Below are positions 8,892 to 19,637 of a stretch of DNA of 38,224 bases, piece after piece. The position numbers and the translations under genes were made by a program. The notes under the pieces were generated by a model that worked only from the letters and a program-made list of their open reading frames with translations, was not told the origin of the DNA and made no database searches. The DNA lies in contig DAHVAF010000242.1 in NCBI GenBank assembly GCA_027314765.1, forward strand, positions 1 to 38,224, given 5' to 3'. Within the stretch, counting starts at the first letter, position 1, and each line of letters opens with the position of its first letter. Origin of the DNA: Clostridia bacterium (GTDB lineage: Bacteria > Bacillota > Sulfobacillia > RBS10-35 > JAJYVM01).

Positions 8892-10112
8892 CTAGCCCCC
8901 GGCCCGGGCTGGCCCCAGCCCCGCCGCCGCAAAGGCCTCATCCACCGGCCGCATCCCGCCGCAGCCGAAGCCGACGCCCGTGGCCAGCACGCCGCCCCCG
9001 CATGCCGCGATGACGCCCCCCACCGACCACACGGCGGCAAGGGCGCCCGCCCCGGCCTGCGACAGGGGCACCAGGGCCTGGGCCGTGCTGCCCAGCAGGC
9101 TGAATACCCGCCCCTGGAACTCCTCCGGCACGCCCGACTGCAGCAGGGAGTACACGGCGGCGTTCGCAATCGCCGCCCCGGCGCCGGCGACCGCCATCAC
9201 CGCCAGGCCCAGCACCAGCGACCGCCCGAGCCCCAGCACACCGAACGCCAGCCCCATGACGGCGATGAGGCCGTAGAGGCTGGACGCGCGCCTTGCCGAC
9301 CGCCCCGTGGCGCTGATGGCCGCCGAGGCGAGCACGGTGCCGAGCGGGAAGCTCGCCTCCAGGAAGCCGTACCCCTGCGCGCCGGCATGGAGCGGCCCGG
9401 CGGCCAGGGCCGGCAGCAGGACCATCGCGCTATTGGTCAGTGCGTTGATCGCGAGCACGGGCCCTGTCAGGGCGCGCATCAGCGGGTGCTTGCGCACATA
9501 GCGCAGGCCCTCCAGCATCTGGCCGCCGAAGCCGGACGCGGCGATGGCCCGCTCGGCCGGGATGGCGATCAGCGCAAGCGCGGCGAAAGAGACCAGAAAT
9601 GAGCCCGCGTCGGCGCCAAGGGCCAAGGCGACGCCGAAGGCCGCCACCAGGACCCCGCCGACGGCGGCCCCGATCAGCCCGCCCGTGGACTGGGCGAAGC
9701 TCAGCAGCCCGTTGATCCGCGGCAGGGCCTCCGGGCCCACCAGCCGGGGCAGCGCCGCCAGCAGGGCTGGGAAGTACGCGGCCCCGATCATGCGGGAGAT
9801 GGCCAGCAGGACCACCAGGGCCCAGATCGGCAGGTGCCCGCTGGCCGACAGCGCCGCGATGGCGCCGTAGCACACCGCACGCGCCCCGTCCGCCGCCATC
9901 ATCAGGCTGCGGCGGTCGAGGCGGTCGACCAGCACCCCGGCGAAGGGGCTCACCACCAGGCTGGCCGCCGCCAGGATCGCCGCCACGCCCGCCATGAGCG
10001 CCACCGAGCCCGTGGTCTGGAGCACCCACCAGAGCACGGCCACCGAGGCGAGCCCGTCGCCGATCACCGACACAAACTGGCCCGTCACCAGGATCCAGGC
10101 GTCACGGCGCAA
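8892..10112 (-). CDS. MFS transporter (EntS-like MFS_3 family), copy 1
   Basis: MRRDAWILVTGQFVSVIGDGLASVAVLWWVLQTTGSVALMAG...SPFAGVLVDRLDRR; 12-TM pattern; TTG start overlapping end of copy 2. Confidence 0.88.
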   Translation of the reverse strand: MRRDAWILVTGQFVSVIGDGLASVAVLWWVLQTTGSVALMAGVAAILAAASLVVSPFAGVLVDRLDRRSLMMAADGARAVCYGAIAALSASGHLPIWALVVLLAISRMIGAAYFPALLAALPRLVGPEALPRINGLLSFAQSTGGLIGAAVGGVLVAAFGVALALGADAGSFLVSFAALALIAIPAERAIAASGFGGQMLEGLRYVRKHPLMRALTGPVLAINALTNSAMVLLPALAAGPLHAGAQGYGFLEASFPLGTVLASAAISATGRSARRASSLYGLIAVMGLAFGVLGLGRSLVLGLAVMAVAGAGAAIANAAVYSLLQSGVPEEFQGRVFSLLGSTAQALVPLSQAGAGALAAVWSVGGVIAACGGGVLATGVGFGCGGMRPVDEAFAAAGLGPARAGG

Positions 10113-11346
10113 CCTGACCCACCTCCTCGGCGGGGGCCGTGCGCGGCGCCAGGGCGAGGGCTCCGGTGACGGCCGGCGCCGCGGCGAGCCCGAAGCCGGC
10201 CGAGCTGCCGGCCACAGCCAGGCCGCTGGCCAACGTCACGGCGGCGGACCCGAAGACCTGGGCCAGCACGCCTGCACCCGCCTGGGCCAGGGGGGTGAGT
10301 CCCTGGCCGATGCCGTTGACGAGGCCGAAGACCCGGCCCTGCATTTCCGCCGGAACGCGGCGCTGCAGCAGCGTCGTGAACATCACATTGGGCACGGCGA
10401 CCAGCACCCCGCCGACGACGGTGAACACGAGGGCCAGCGCAAGGCTGTGCGACAGGGCCAGGCCGATGACGGCGAGGCCAGCGCCCGCCGTGGCGCCATA
10501 CAGGGCGGCCCCGCTCCGGGCAATGGCCGGAACGGCGCTGATCACCCCCAGGCCGGCCAGGATCCCGACGGGAAACCCAGCCTCCAGCGCGCCATAGCCC
10601 TGGGCTCCGGCGTGCAGGGGACCCGCCGCCAGCAGGGGGAAGAGCACGGTGATGCCGCCCGCGGCGCCGTTCACCAGCAGCCCGAACTCCGCCATCGAGC
10701 GCACCAGGCCGTCCTGGCCCAGGAAGGCGAGGCCCGCGCGCATCTGGCGGAAGAACCCTTCGGCGGCCTCGCCCGCCGTCCGCCGGACGGCGGGGATGGC
10801 CACCATGGTGAGGCTGGCCACCGACACCACGAACGACAGGGCATCGGCGGCCAGCGCCGGGCCGACGCCCAACGCCGCCACCAGGACCCCGCCGACGGCC
10901 GCGCCGAGGATCTGGCCGCCGTTCTGGGACATCCCCAGCAGGCCGTTGGCCCGCTCCAGCCCGTCCTCGGCCACCATCCGCGGCAGGGAGGCCGCGAGCG
11001 CCGGGGAGAAGAGGCTGCCGGCGGCACGCGCCGTGGTCAGCAGCACGAAGACCGCCCACAGCGGGAGGCTGCCGGTCGCCGCCAGGAGAGCCATGCCCCC
11101 GTATATCGCCGCCCGGGCCAGGTCGACGCCGATCATCAGGCGCCGCCGGTCCAGGCGGTCGGCGAAGACCCCGGAGAACGGGCTCATCGCGACGGTGGTG
11201 GCGGCGGCGACGGCCGCGACCGCGCCCATCGCGGCGGCGGAGCCCGTCGTCTGCAGCACCCACCAGAGCACGGCGATGGCGGCGACGCCGTCGCCGACGA
11301 CCGACACGAACTGGCCGGAGAGCAGGACCCAGATGTCGCGCCGCAT
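10102..11346 (-). CDS. MFS transporter (EntS-like MFS_3 family), copy 2
   Basis: MRRDIWVLLSGQFVSVVGDGVAAIAVLWWVLQTTGSAAAMGAV...SPFSGVFADRLDRRRLMIGVDLARA. Confidence 0.88.
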   Translation of the reverse strand: MRRDIWVLLSGQFVSVVGDGVAAIAVLWWVLQTTGSAAAMGAVAAVAAATTVAMSPFSGVFADRLDRRRLMIGVDLARAAIYGGMALLAATGSLPLWAVFVLLTTARAAGSLFSPALAASLPRMVAEDGLERANGLLGMSQNGGQILGAAVGGVLVAALGVGPALAADALSFVVSVASLTMVAIPAVRRTAGEAAEGFFRQMRAGLAFLGQDGLVRSMAEFGLLVNGAAGGITVLFPLLAAGPLHAGAQGYGALEAGFPVGILAGLGVISAVPAIARSGAALYGATAGAGLAVIGLALSHSLALALVFTVVGGVLVAVPNVMFTTLLQRRVPAEMQGRVFGLVNGIGQGLTPLAQAGAGVLAQVFGSAAVTLASGLAVAGSSAGFGLAAAPAVTGALALAPRTAPAEEVGQVAP

Positions 11347-11347
11347 G

Positions 11348-12568
11348 CTACGCGCTCGCCGCGGGCGGGCGTAGCCCGGCGGCGGCAAACGCCTCGTCCA
11401 CGGGCCGCGCCCCGCTCCAACCGAAACCGAGGCCCGTGGCCACCACGCCGCCCCCGCATGCGGCGATGACGCCCCCGACCGACCACACGGCCGCCAGGGC
11501 GCCGGCGCCAGCCTGGGACAAGGGCTGCAGGGCCTGGGCGGCTCCGCCCAGCAGGCTGAACACCCGGCCCTGGACCTCCCCGGATACCCCCGCCTGCAGC
11601 AGCGCGTTGACGGCCGCGTTCCCGATCGCCGCCGCCGCCCCCGCGACCGCCATCTCGCCGAGGCCCACCACCAGCGAGCGGCTCAGCCCCAACGCGCCGA
11701 TCGCGACGCCCATGACCACGACAAGCCCGTAGACGCTGGAGGCGCGCCTCGCGGAGCGGCCCGTGGCGCTGATGACCCCCGAAGCCAGCACGGTGCCCAG
11801 CGGAAAGCTGGCCTGAAGGAAGCCGTAGCCCTGCGCGCCGGCGTGCAGCGGACCGGCCGCCAGGGCAGGCAGCAGGACCATTGCGGAGTTGGTCATCGCG
11901 TTCAGGACTAGGACGGGGCCGGTGAGGGCGCGCAGCAGGGGGTGCTGCCGCACATAGCGCAGGCCCTCAAGCATCTGCCCGCGGAAGCCGGATGCGGCGA
12001 TGGCCTTTTCCGCCGGGATGGCGATCAGGGCGAGCGAGGTCACGGAGACCAGAAAGGAGACGGCATCCGCCGCCAGGGCCAGGGCCACGCCGAAGGCCGC
12101 CACCAGCACCCCGCCGACGGCGGCCCCAATCAGACCGCCCGTCGACTGGGCAAAGCTCAGCAACCCGTTGACCCGCGGCAGGGCCTGTGGGGCCACCAGC
12201 CGCGGCAACGCCGCCATCAGGGCGGGGTAGTAAGCGGCCCCGATGGCGCGCGCCACAGCCAGCAGGGCCACCAGGACCCAGATCGGCAGGTGCCCGCCCG
12301 CCGCCATCGCCGCAATGGCGCCGTAGCACAGGGCACGCGCCCCGTCCGCCGCCATCATGAGCCCCCGGCGGTCGAGCCGGTCTGCCAACACCCCTGCGAA
12401 GGGACTCGCAAGGAGCCCGGCAGCGGCCAGGATCGCCGCCACGCCGGCCATCACCGCCACCGAACCTGTCGCCTGCAACACCCACCAGAGCACCGCCACC
12501 GACGCGAGCCCGTCGCCGATGACCGAGACGAACTGCCCCGTCACGAGAATCCAGGCCTGCGTGCCCAT
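11348..12568 (-). CDS. MFS transporter (EntS-like MFS_3 family), copy 3
   Basis: MGTQAWILVTGQFVSVIGDGLASVAVLWWVLQATGSVAVMAG; by eye much closer to copy 1 than to copy 2; ATG overlaps stop of upstream permease. Confidence 0.88.
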   Translation of the reverse strand: MGTQAWILVTGQFVSVIGDGLASVAVLWWVLQATGSVAVMAGVAAILAAAGLLASPFAGVLADRLDRRGLMMAADGARALCYGAIAAMAAGGHLPIWVLVALLAVARAIGAAYYPALMAALPRLVAPQALPRVNGLLSFAQSTGGLIGAAVGGVLVAAFGVALALAADAVSFLVSVTSLALIAIPAEKAIAASGFRGQMLEGLRYVRQHPLLRALTGPVLVLNAMTNSAMVLLPALAAGPLHAGAQGYGFLQASFPLGTVLASGVISATGRSARRASSVYGLVVVMGVAIGALGLSRSLVVGLGEMAVAGAAAAIGNAAVNALLQAGVSGEVQGRVFSLLGGAAQALQPLSQAGAGALAAVWSVGGVIAACGGGVVATGLGFGWSGARPVDEAFAAAGLRPPAASA

Positions 12569-13350
12569 CAGTGCAGCGCCAGGGTGCCGGCCCGGCGCAC
12601 ATGGCGCTCCACGGCCCAGAACACCGCGGCCCCGGCGGCGGCCAGCGCCGCCGCCATGATCGCCAGCAGCCGCTGCTCGACGGGAAGCGGGAGCAGGGGG
12701 GCGCCGCCGAGCACCAGCGTGCGCAGCGCATCCAGGCCGTAGGTCGTCGGCAGGGCCATGGCCAGCGCCGCCAGGCCGCGCGGCAGGTCGCCGACGGGCA
12801 TGCTCTGCCCGGACAGCGTGCTCAGGATGAACTGCCCGGCGTCGGTGATGGTGTTGGCCTGCCGCACCACCAGCACCAGGCCGGCGAAGCCGAGCCCGAA
12901 CCCGTAGAGCGCCACCAGCATGGGTCCGATGTACGCCAGGGCCCGGGGCAGGGCCTGCCACTGGCCCTGCAGGCCGTAGACCACGCCGGCCAGGCCCAGC
13001 GACAGCAGCGACTCCGCCGTGCCGAGCACCAGGCTCCACACCACGCGCCCCAGCAGCTGCAGGCTGGGGCTGGCCGGACTGAGCCAGTTGGCCTCCAGCA
13101 CGCCAGTGTCCATATCCTGCTTCAGGGAGAAGCCGATCCCCCACATCACGGTGCCGATGTACGAGGTGACGGCGACCCCCAGCAGGGCGAAGCTGGTGTA
13201 GTCGCGGAAGGGGCCGCCGCCGAAGGCGCGGCCCAGGAAGTAGAGCGGCGCGAACCACACCAGCGGGTCCAGGACGATGCGGAGGATCTGCAGGCGGTAC
13301 CGGAAGAAGATGCGGCGGTCCCGGCCGAAGGCTGCGGCCACCACGGCCAT
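12568..13350 (-). CDS. ABC-2 type transporter permease
   Basis: MAVVAAAFGRDRRIFFRYRLQILRIVLDPLVWFAPLYFLGRAFGG; ABC-2 membrane topology; coupled to neighbouring ABC genes. Confidence 0.82.
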   Translation of the reverse strand: MAVVAAAFGRDRRIFFRYRLQILRIVLDPLVWFAPLYFLGRAFGGGPFRDYTSFALLGVAVTSYIGTVMWGIGFSLKQDMDTGVLEANWLSPASPSLQLLGRVVWSLVLGTAESLLSLGLAGVVYGLQGQWQALPRALAYIGPMLVALYGFGLGFAGLVLVVRQANTITDAGQFILSTLSGQSMPVGDLPRGLAALAMALPTTYGLDALRTLVLGGAPLLPLPVEQRLLAIMAAALAAAGAAVFWAVERHVRRAGTLALH

Positions 13351-13351
13351 C

Positions 13352-14113
13352 TCAGTAGGTCCCCAGGGCGCCGCGCCGGCGCACGCTGGCCTCCACGCCG
13401 GCGAAGAGCAACGCCCCCAGGGCAGCAAGGCCCACGTCGAAGCCCAGCAGCCGCACCAGGTCGGTCCCCCAGGGTCCGCCGCGCATGGCGTCCAGGGCGT
13501 AGGTCATGGGCAGGGCGCCGCCGACCCGCTGCAGCCAACCCGGCAGCACGGCCAGGGGGCAGGTGATGCCGCAGGCGACCATGAAGAGGCCGCGCACCAG
13601 GTTGACCATCACGCTCACGTCCTTCGCCCAGAACACCATGGCCGCCAGCACCAGGCCGACGCCCAGCACCCACGGCACGCTCGCCACCGCGACGGCCGCG
13701 GCGACCGGCCACGGCGCCGCCCACCTCACCCCGAATAGGAGCGTGCACTCCAGCGCGCCCAGCACCATGCCGGCCAGGCTGAGGCCGATGTCGGTCAGCG
13801 CCGGGCCGGTCAGCAGGGCCCAGCGGGCGGCCGGGCTCGACCAGTTGCTCTCCAGCGTGCCGCCGGTCTGCTCCTGGCGCAGGGCGCCGCCGACCGACCA
13901 GCACGTGACGTTGACCCACATCCACATCAGAGTGCCGGAGACGATGTCCGCCCGGTAGCCGGCGAAGCCGTGCCCGCCCTGGGCCAGCGCCCCAGCGGTC
14001 AGGAGGTAGGCGGCCGGGAATATCACCGGCCAGGCGAGGTAGGCGAACCAGAAATCCGGATAGCGGAGCTTCATCAGCAGCGAGCGCCGCACGCCGGCCC
14101 AGAGCGCGCTCAT
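13352..14113 (-). CDS. ABC-2 type transporter permease
   Basis: MSALWAGVRRSLLMKLRYPDFWFAYLAWPVIFPAAYLLTAG; multi-TM; overlaps the ATPase gene. Confidence 0.82.
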   Translation of the reverse strand: MSALWAGVRRSLLMKLRYPDFWFAYLAWPVIFPAAYLLTAGALAQGGHGFAGYRADIVSGTLMWMWVNVTCWSVGGALRQEQTGGTLESNWSSPAARWALLTGPALTDIGLSLAGMVLGALECTLLFGVRWAAPWPVAAAVAVASVPWVLGVGLVLAAMVFWAKDVSVMVNLVRGLFMVACGITCPLAVLPGWLQRVGGALPMTYALDAMRGGPWGTDLVRLLGFDVGLAALGALLFAGVEASVRRRGALGTY

Positions 14114-15036
14114 GCGCGGAGCGCCTGTCCGGCCACGGCCACGAAGACGTCCTCCAGCGTGGGTTCGACGGACTCGCAGCGGAGCACCGCCGCGCCCGCC
14201 TGCGCCGCCTGCGCGACCAGAGCCGGCAGCTCGGCCGCCGGGTCGCTGACCGGCACCCGCAGCTCCCAGCGGCCCTCGCCGATGGCCACCGCCTCCCCGG
14301 GCAGGGACAGGTCCGGCCGCCAGCCGGCCAGCTCGACCCGGCAGACCGCGCCGCCCCCGAGCCGCCGCTTCAGGGCACCCGGCGCGTCCAGGGCCACGAT
14401 GCGGCCGCCCGTCACGAAGGCGACCCGCTGGCAGAGCTCGTCGGCCTCCTCCATGTAGTGGGTGGTGAGGAGCACGGTGCGGCCCTCGGCCGCCACGGCG
14501 CGCACCTCGTCGCGCAGCAGTCGGGCGGAGACCGGATCCAGCCCGGCCGTCGGCTCATCGAGCAGCAGTACGGCCGGATCGGCCAGCATGCTGCGCGCCA
14601 GGGCCAGGCGCTGCTTCATGCCGGTGGAGTACCGCTCGACCAGCTCGTCGGCGCGGTCGTCCAGGCGAAAGCGCGCGAGGAGGTCGCCGGCGCGCCGCCG
14701 GGCGTCCGCCCCCCGCAGGCCGTAGAGCGCGGCGAAGTACAGCAGGTACTCCCGGCCCGTCAGCTTCCAGTAGAGGCTTCGCTCGCCGCCGAGCACCGCG
14801 CCCAGGCGGCGCCGGGCGGCCACCGGGTGGCGGGCGACGTCGTGGCCGGCGATGCGCGCCACCCCCGAGGTCGGCAGGAGCAGCCCGCAGAGCATCCGCA
14901 CGGTGGTGCTCTTGCCCGCCCCGTTGGGGCCGAGCAGGCCGAAAACCTCGCCGGCCTCCGCGCTGAAGCTGATGTGGTCGACCGCGACCCGTGTCCCGAA
15001 GCGCTTGCTCAGGTCGGAGACCTCGACCGGCGCCAT
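14110..15036 (-). CDS. ABC-2 exporter ATP-binding protein (DrrA/CcmA-like)
   Basis: MAPVEVSDLSKRFGTRVAVDHISFSAEAGEVFGLLGPNGAGKSTTVRML, YSTGMKQRLALARSML, LLLDEPTAGLDP. Confidence 0.93.
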   Translation of the reverse strand: MAPVEVSDLSKRFGTRVAVDHISFSAEAGEVFGLLGPNGAGKSTTVRMLCGLLLPTSGVARIAGHDVARHPVAARRRLGAVLGGERSLYWKLTGREYLLYFAALYGLRGADARRRAGDLLARFRLDDRADELVERYSTGMKQRLALARSMLADPAVLLLDEPTAGLDPVSARLLRDEVRAVAAEGRTVLLTTHYMEEADELCQRVAFVTGGRIVALDAPGALKRRLGGGAVCRVELAGWRPDLSLPGEAVAIGEGRWELRVPVSDPAAELPALVAQAAQAGAAVLRCESVEPTLEDVFVAVAGQALRA

Positions 15037-15055
15037 CTGCCATCGCCTCGACCCC

Positions 15056-15091
15056 AGGTTAAACACTGTCAATAGCCATGTCAACAATGTT
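15056..15091 (-). promoter_or_regulatory. Putative promoter/operator for the ABC-MFS operon
   Basis: Minus strand TTGACA (15084-15079), 17-bp spacer, TAACCT (15061-15056); a second TTGACA at 15072-15067; imperfect inverted repeat AACACTGT...ACAATGTT at 15062-15091. Confidence 0.4.
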
Positions 15092-15148
15092 GAAGTCGGA
15101 CTTGACACGTGGCAGAAGGCCCGGTGATGCATTAGATTGGGCTCTGCG

Positions 15149-17030
<1,882 letters not shown>

Positions 17031-17041
<11 letters not shown>

Positions 17042-17351
17042 CGGTGCCCGCGTGGTCGTGAACATCTACGGCGAGGAGTGCGCGCTGCGGGGGGATGGAA
17101 CGCCCGAGCGCCTGCGGGGCCTGGCCGCGCTGGTGGACGCCCGCATGCGGGCGGTGGCCGGCCGCACGCCGCAGCTGAGCAAGACGCGGGTGGCCATGCT
17201 GGCGGCGCTGCAACTGGCGGACGAGCTCGGCCGCCTGCAGGAGGCCCTGGTCAGTCGCGTCGAGGTCGAGGAGCGCCCGCTGCCGGCACCCGCGCCCGCC
17301 GCCGCGCCCGTGCCGCCGCCGCGCCGCATCACGCACCGCCCCCGCGCGTGA
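17031..17351 (+). CDS. zapA: cell division protein ZapA
   Basis: MADDGARVVVNIYGEECALRGDGTPERLRGLAALVDARMRAVAGRTPQLSKTRVAMLAALQLADEL: ZapA signature; located before polX. Confidence 0.85.
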
Positions 17352-19042
17352 GCCTGCCCAGCGGCTGGCAGACCAACCGCGCCCTGTACCTGCTGTTCAA
17401 CCGCTTCGCCGACCTCATCGAGATCGAGGGCGGCGAGGACAGCAAGAAGTCGTCGTCGTACCGCCGTGCCGCCATCGCCCTGCGCAACCTCGACCAGCCG
17501 GTGGACACCATGGCCGCCGAGGGCCGCCTGCGCGAAATCCCCGGCATCGGCCCCGTCCTGGCCGCGAAGATCCAGGAGTACCTGCAAACGGGCGCGATCG
17601 CGGCGCTGCAGCGTCTGGAGGACGAGGTGCCGCCCGGTGTGGTCGACCTGCTGGACCTGCCCGGGGTCGGCGCGCGCACCGCCGGCACGCTCTGGCACGC
17701 CCTGCACGTGGCCTCGCCGGCGGAGCTGGAGACCGCGATCCGGGCCGGACGGCTGCAGGACATCGGGGGCTTCGGCCCCAAGAAGGAGCAGGCCCTGCTG
17801 GCCGCGCTCGCCGGCCTGAGCAGCCCGCGGCTGATTCTCTCCGAGGCCTGGGGAATCGCGGAGGCCCTGCGCGACCGTGTGGCCGCCGTTCCCGGCACGT
17901 CGCGGGTCGAGGTGGCGGGGGAGGCCCGGCGCGGCTGCCCGCTGTCGGCCGCGGTGACGCTGGTGGCGGCGGGTGCGGGGCCGGCCATCGCGGCGGCGCT
18001 CTCCGGGCTCGCGATCTGGGCGCGCGATGGCGCGCCCAAGCCCGTGGCGTCCGCGGTCACGGCCACGCTGGAGGCCGGGGTGCCGCTGCGCATCGTGCTC
18101 AGCCCGCCGCTGGCCTTCGGCACGGCCATGTGCCTGGCGACCGGCAGCCCGGCCCACCTCGCGGCGCTCGCCGACCTGCCGGCCGCCGCGGACGAGGAGG
18201 CCGTCTACGGCGCCCTGGGCCTGCCCTGGATCGCCCCCGAGCTGCGCGAGGGCACGGGAGAGGTCGGGGCCGCGCGGGCGGGCACGCTGCCGCGGCTGCT
18301 GCGCGAAGGTGACATCAAGGGCGACCTGCACACCCACACCCGGTGGTCGGACGGCTCCGCCTCGGTGGCGGAGATGGCCGCCGCCGCGGCGGCGCGGGGC
18401 GACCGCTACCTGGCGATCACGGACCACTCGCGGGCGCTGGTGATCGCCCACGGGCTCGGTCCGGAGGAGATCCGCCGCCAGCGGCGCGAGATCGACGACG
18501 TGCGCGCGAGCACGGGCATGACCCTGCTGCAGGGCTGCGAGGTTGAGGTGCTGGCCGACGGGCGCCTCGATCTGGACGACGAAAGCCTGCACAGCCTGGA
18601 CTTCGTGATCGCATCGCTTCACAGCCGCTTCGGCCAGGACGGGCCGACGATCACGGAGCGGGCGCTGCGGGCCGTCCGCCACCCGCTGGTCGACATGGTC
18701 GGCCACCCGAGCGGCCGCCGGCTGCCGGAGCGGCCGGAGTATCCCATCGACCTGGAGCGGCTGATCGACGCGGCGGCGGAGTGTGGCAAGGCCCTGGAGG
18801 TCAACGGCTCGCCGGAGCGGTGCGACCTCGACGGGGCGTGGGCGCGGCGGGCGGCGGCCAGGGGCGTGGCGATCTCCGTGGACAGCGACGCTCACGGCTT
18901 GGGCGGCCTTGCCTTCCGGCGCTTCGGGGTGATGACGGCGCGGCGCGGCTGGCTGCAGCCGGAGCAGGCGTTGAACACGCGGGAGCCTTCAGACCTTCTC
19001 GCCTGGCTGCGCAGCCGGCGGGGTCGCCTGGGGCATAAATGA
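17348..19042 (+). CDS. polX: PolX-family protein (N-terminal HhH/8-kDa domains, degenerate palm, C-terminal PHP domain)
   Basis: GTG start at 17348; NRALYLLFNRFADLIEIEGGEDSKKSSSYRRAAIALRNL, IPGIGPVLAAKIQEYLQTG, LPGVGARTAGTLWHAL; PHP motifs DLHTHTRWSDG, ITDHS, GCEVEV, IASLHS, VGHPSGR, SDAH. Confidence 0.88.
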   Translation: MSLPSGWQTNRALYLLFNRFADLIEIEGGEDSKKSSSYRRAAIALRNLDQPVDTMAAEGRLREIPGIGPVLAAKIQEYLQTGAIAALQRLEDEVPPGVVDLLDLPGVGARTAGTLWHALHVASPAELETAIRAGRLQDIGGFGPKKEQALLAALAGLSSPRLILSEAWGIAEALRDRVAAVPGTSRVEVAGEARRGCPLSAAVTLVAAGAGPAIAAALSGLAIWARDGAPKPVASAVTATLEAGVPLRIVLSPPLAFGTAMCLATGSPAHLAALADLPAAADEEAVYGALGLPWIAPELREGTGEVGAARAGTLPRLLREGDIKGDLHTHTRWSDGSASVAEMAAAAAARGDRYLAITDHSRALVIAHGLGPEEIRRQRREIDDVRASTGMTLLQGCEVEVLADGRLDLDDESLHSLDFVIASLHSRFGQDGPTITERALRAVRHPLVDMVGHPSGRRLPERPEYPIDLERLIDAAAECGKALEVNGSPERCDLDGAWARRAAARGVAISVDSDAHGLGGLAFRRFGVMTARRGWLQPEQALNTREPSDLLAWLRSRRGRLGHK

Positions 19043-19043
19043 A

Positions 19044-19069
19044 GGCCACGCCGCGCAGGCGGCGTGGCC
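19044..19069. terminator. Bidirectional hairpin between convergent polX and RRM genes
   Basis: Perfect 11-bp stem GGCCACGCCGC-GCAG-GCGGCGTGGCC directly after the polX stop. Confidence 0.65.
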
Positions 19070-19086
19070 ACCAAAGCCTCGCTCGG

Positions 19087-19398
19087 TTAGCGCCGGAAGC
19101 TGCGGTCCTCGCGCGGGCGGGCCTCGCTGACCGTGATGTCGCGGCCGCCCACCTGCGTTCCGTTCAGCGCGTCGATCACGGCCTGCGCGCTGTCCACGGG
19201 CACCTCGACAAAGCCGAACCCCCGCGAGCGACCGGTCTCGCGGTCCGTGGCGACCCGCGCCGCCAGTACCTCCGCGTACTGTGAGAAGACTTGGGTCAGC
19301 TCATCCGGCGTGATGCTCCAAGGCAGGTTGCCGACGAAGAGGGTCTTGGTCAACGGTCCGGTCTCCTCCGCTCGGGTCCGTCTAGGCTTGGAGGTCAT
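19087..19398 (-). CDS. RNA-binding protein, single RRM domain
   Basis: TKTLFVGNLPWSITPDELTQVFSQYAEVLAARVATDRETGRSRGFGFVEV: RNP2 and RNP1 motifs. Start ATG 19398 or TTG 19353. Confidence 0.93.
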   Translation of the reverse strand: MTSKPRRTRAEETGPLTKTLFVGNLPWSITPDELTQVFSQYAEVLAARVATDRETGRSRGFGFVEVPVDSAQAVIDALNGTQVGGRDITVSEARPREDRSFRR

Positions 19399-19637
19399 CG
19401 AGGCCCCGTAAACCCGCGCGGAGCGTACCACGCCGCCGCTTGGCCCGGCAAGCGGATCAACGCGAAAAACCGCAGAATCTGTCGACCAGAATCGACGGGT
19501 GCGGACGGCCCCGGGCTTCCGCATCGTGTAATCGCGCGGCGCCATGTGCCATGCGGACTGCGGCGAATTGCGGCGCAGCGCAGGTAAGGCCACTCGGGCC
19601 GAGGGGAGATGGTGAGAAGTGCCAGTTCCAGCCGGCG

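Noticed and set aside
9994-11469. 491-aa plus-strand ORF antisense to MFS copies
   Set aside because: Shadow of paralogous MFS genes; equivalents appear opposite each copy, as expected for antisense of homologous coding DNA.
12568-15036. Idea that the ABC/MFS block is part of an antibiotic biosynthetic cluster
   Set aside because: No PKS, NRPS, RiPP precursor or tailoring enzymes are visible; only efflux and ABC-F genes are present.
17066-18895. 609-aa minus-strand ORF antisense to zapA/polX
   Set aside because: Shadow ORF of Arg/Gln/His-rich sequence with no recognisable domain.
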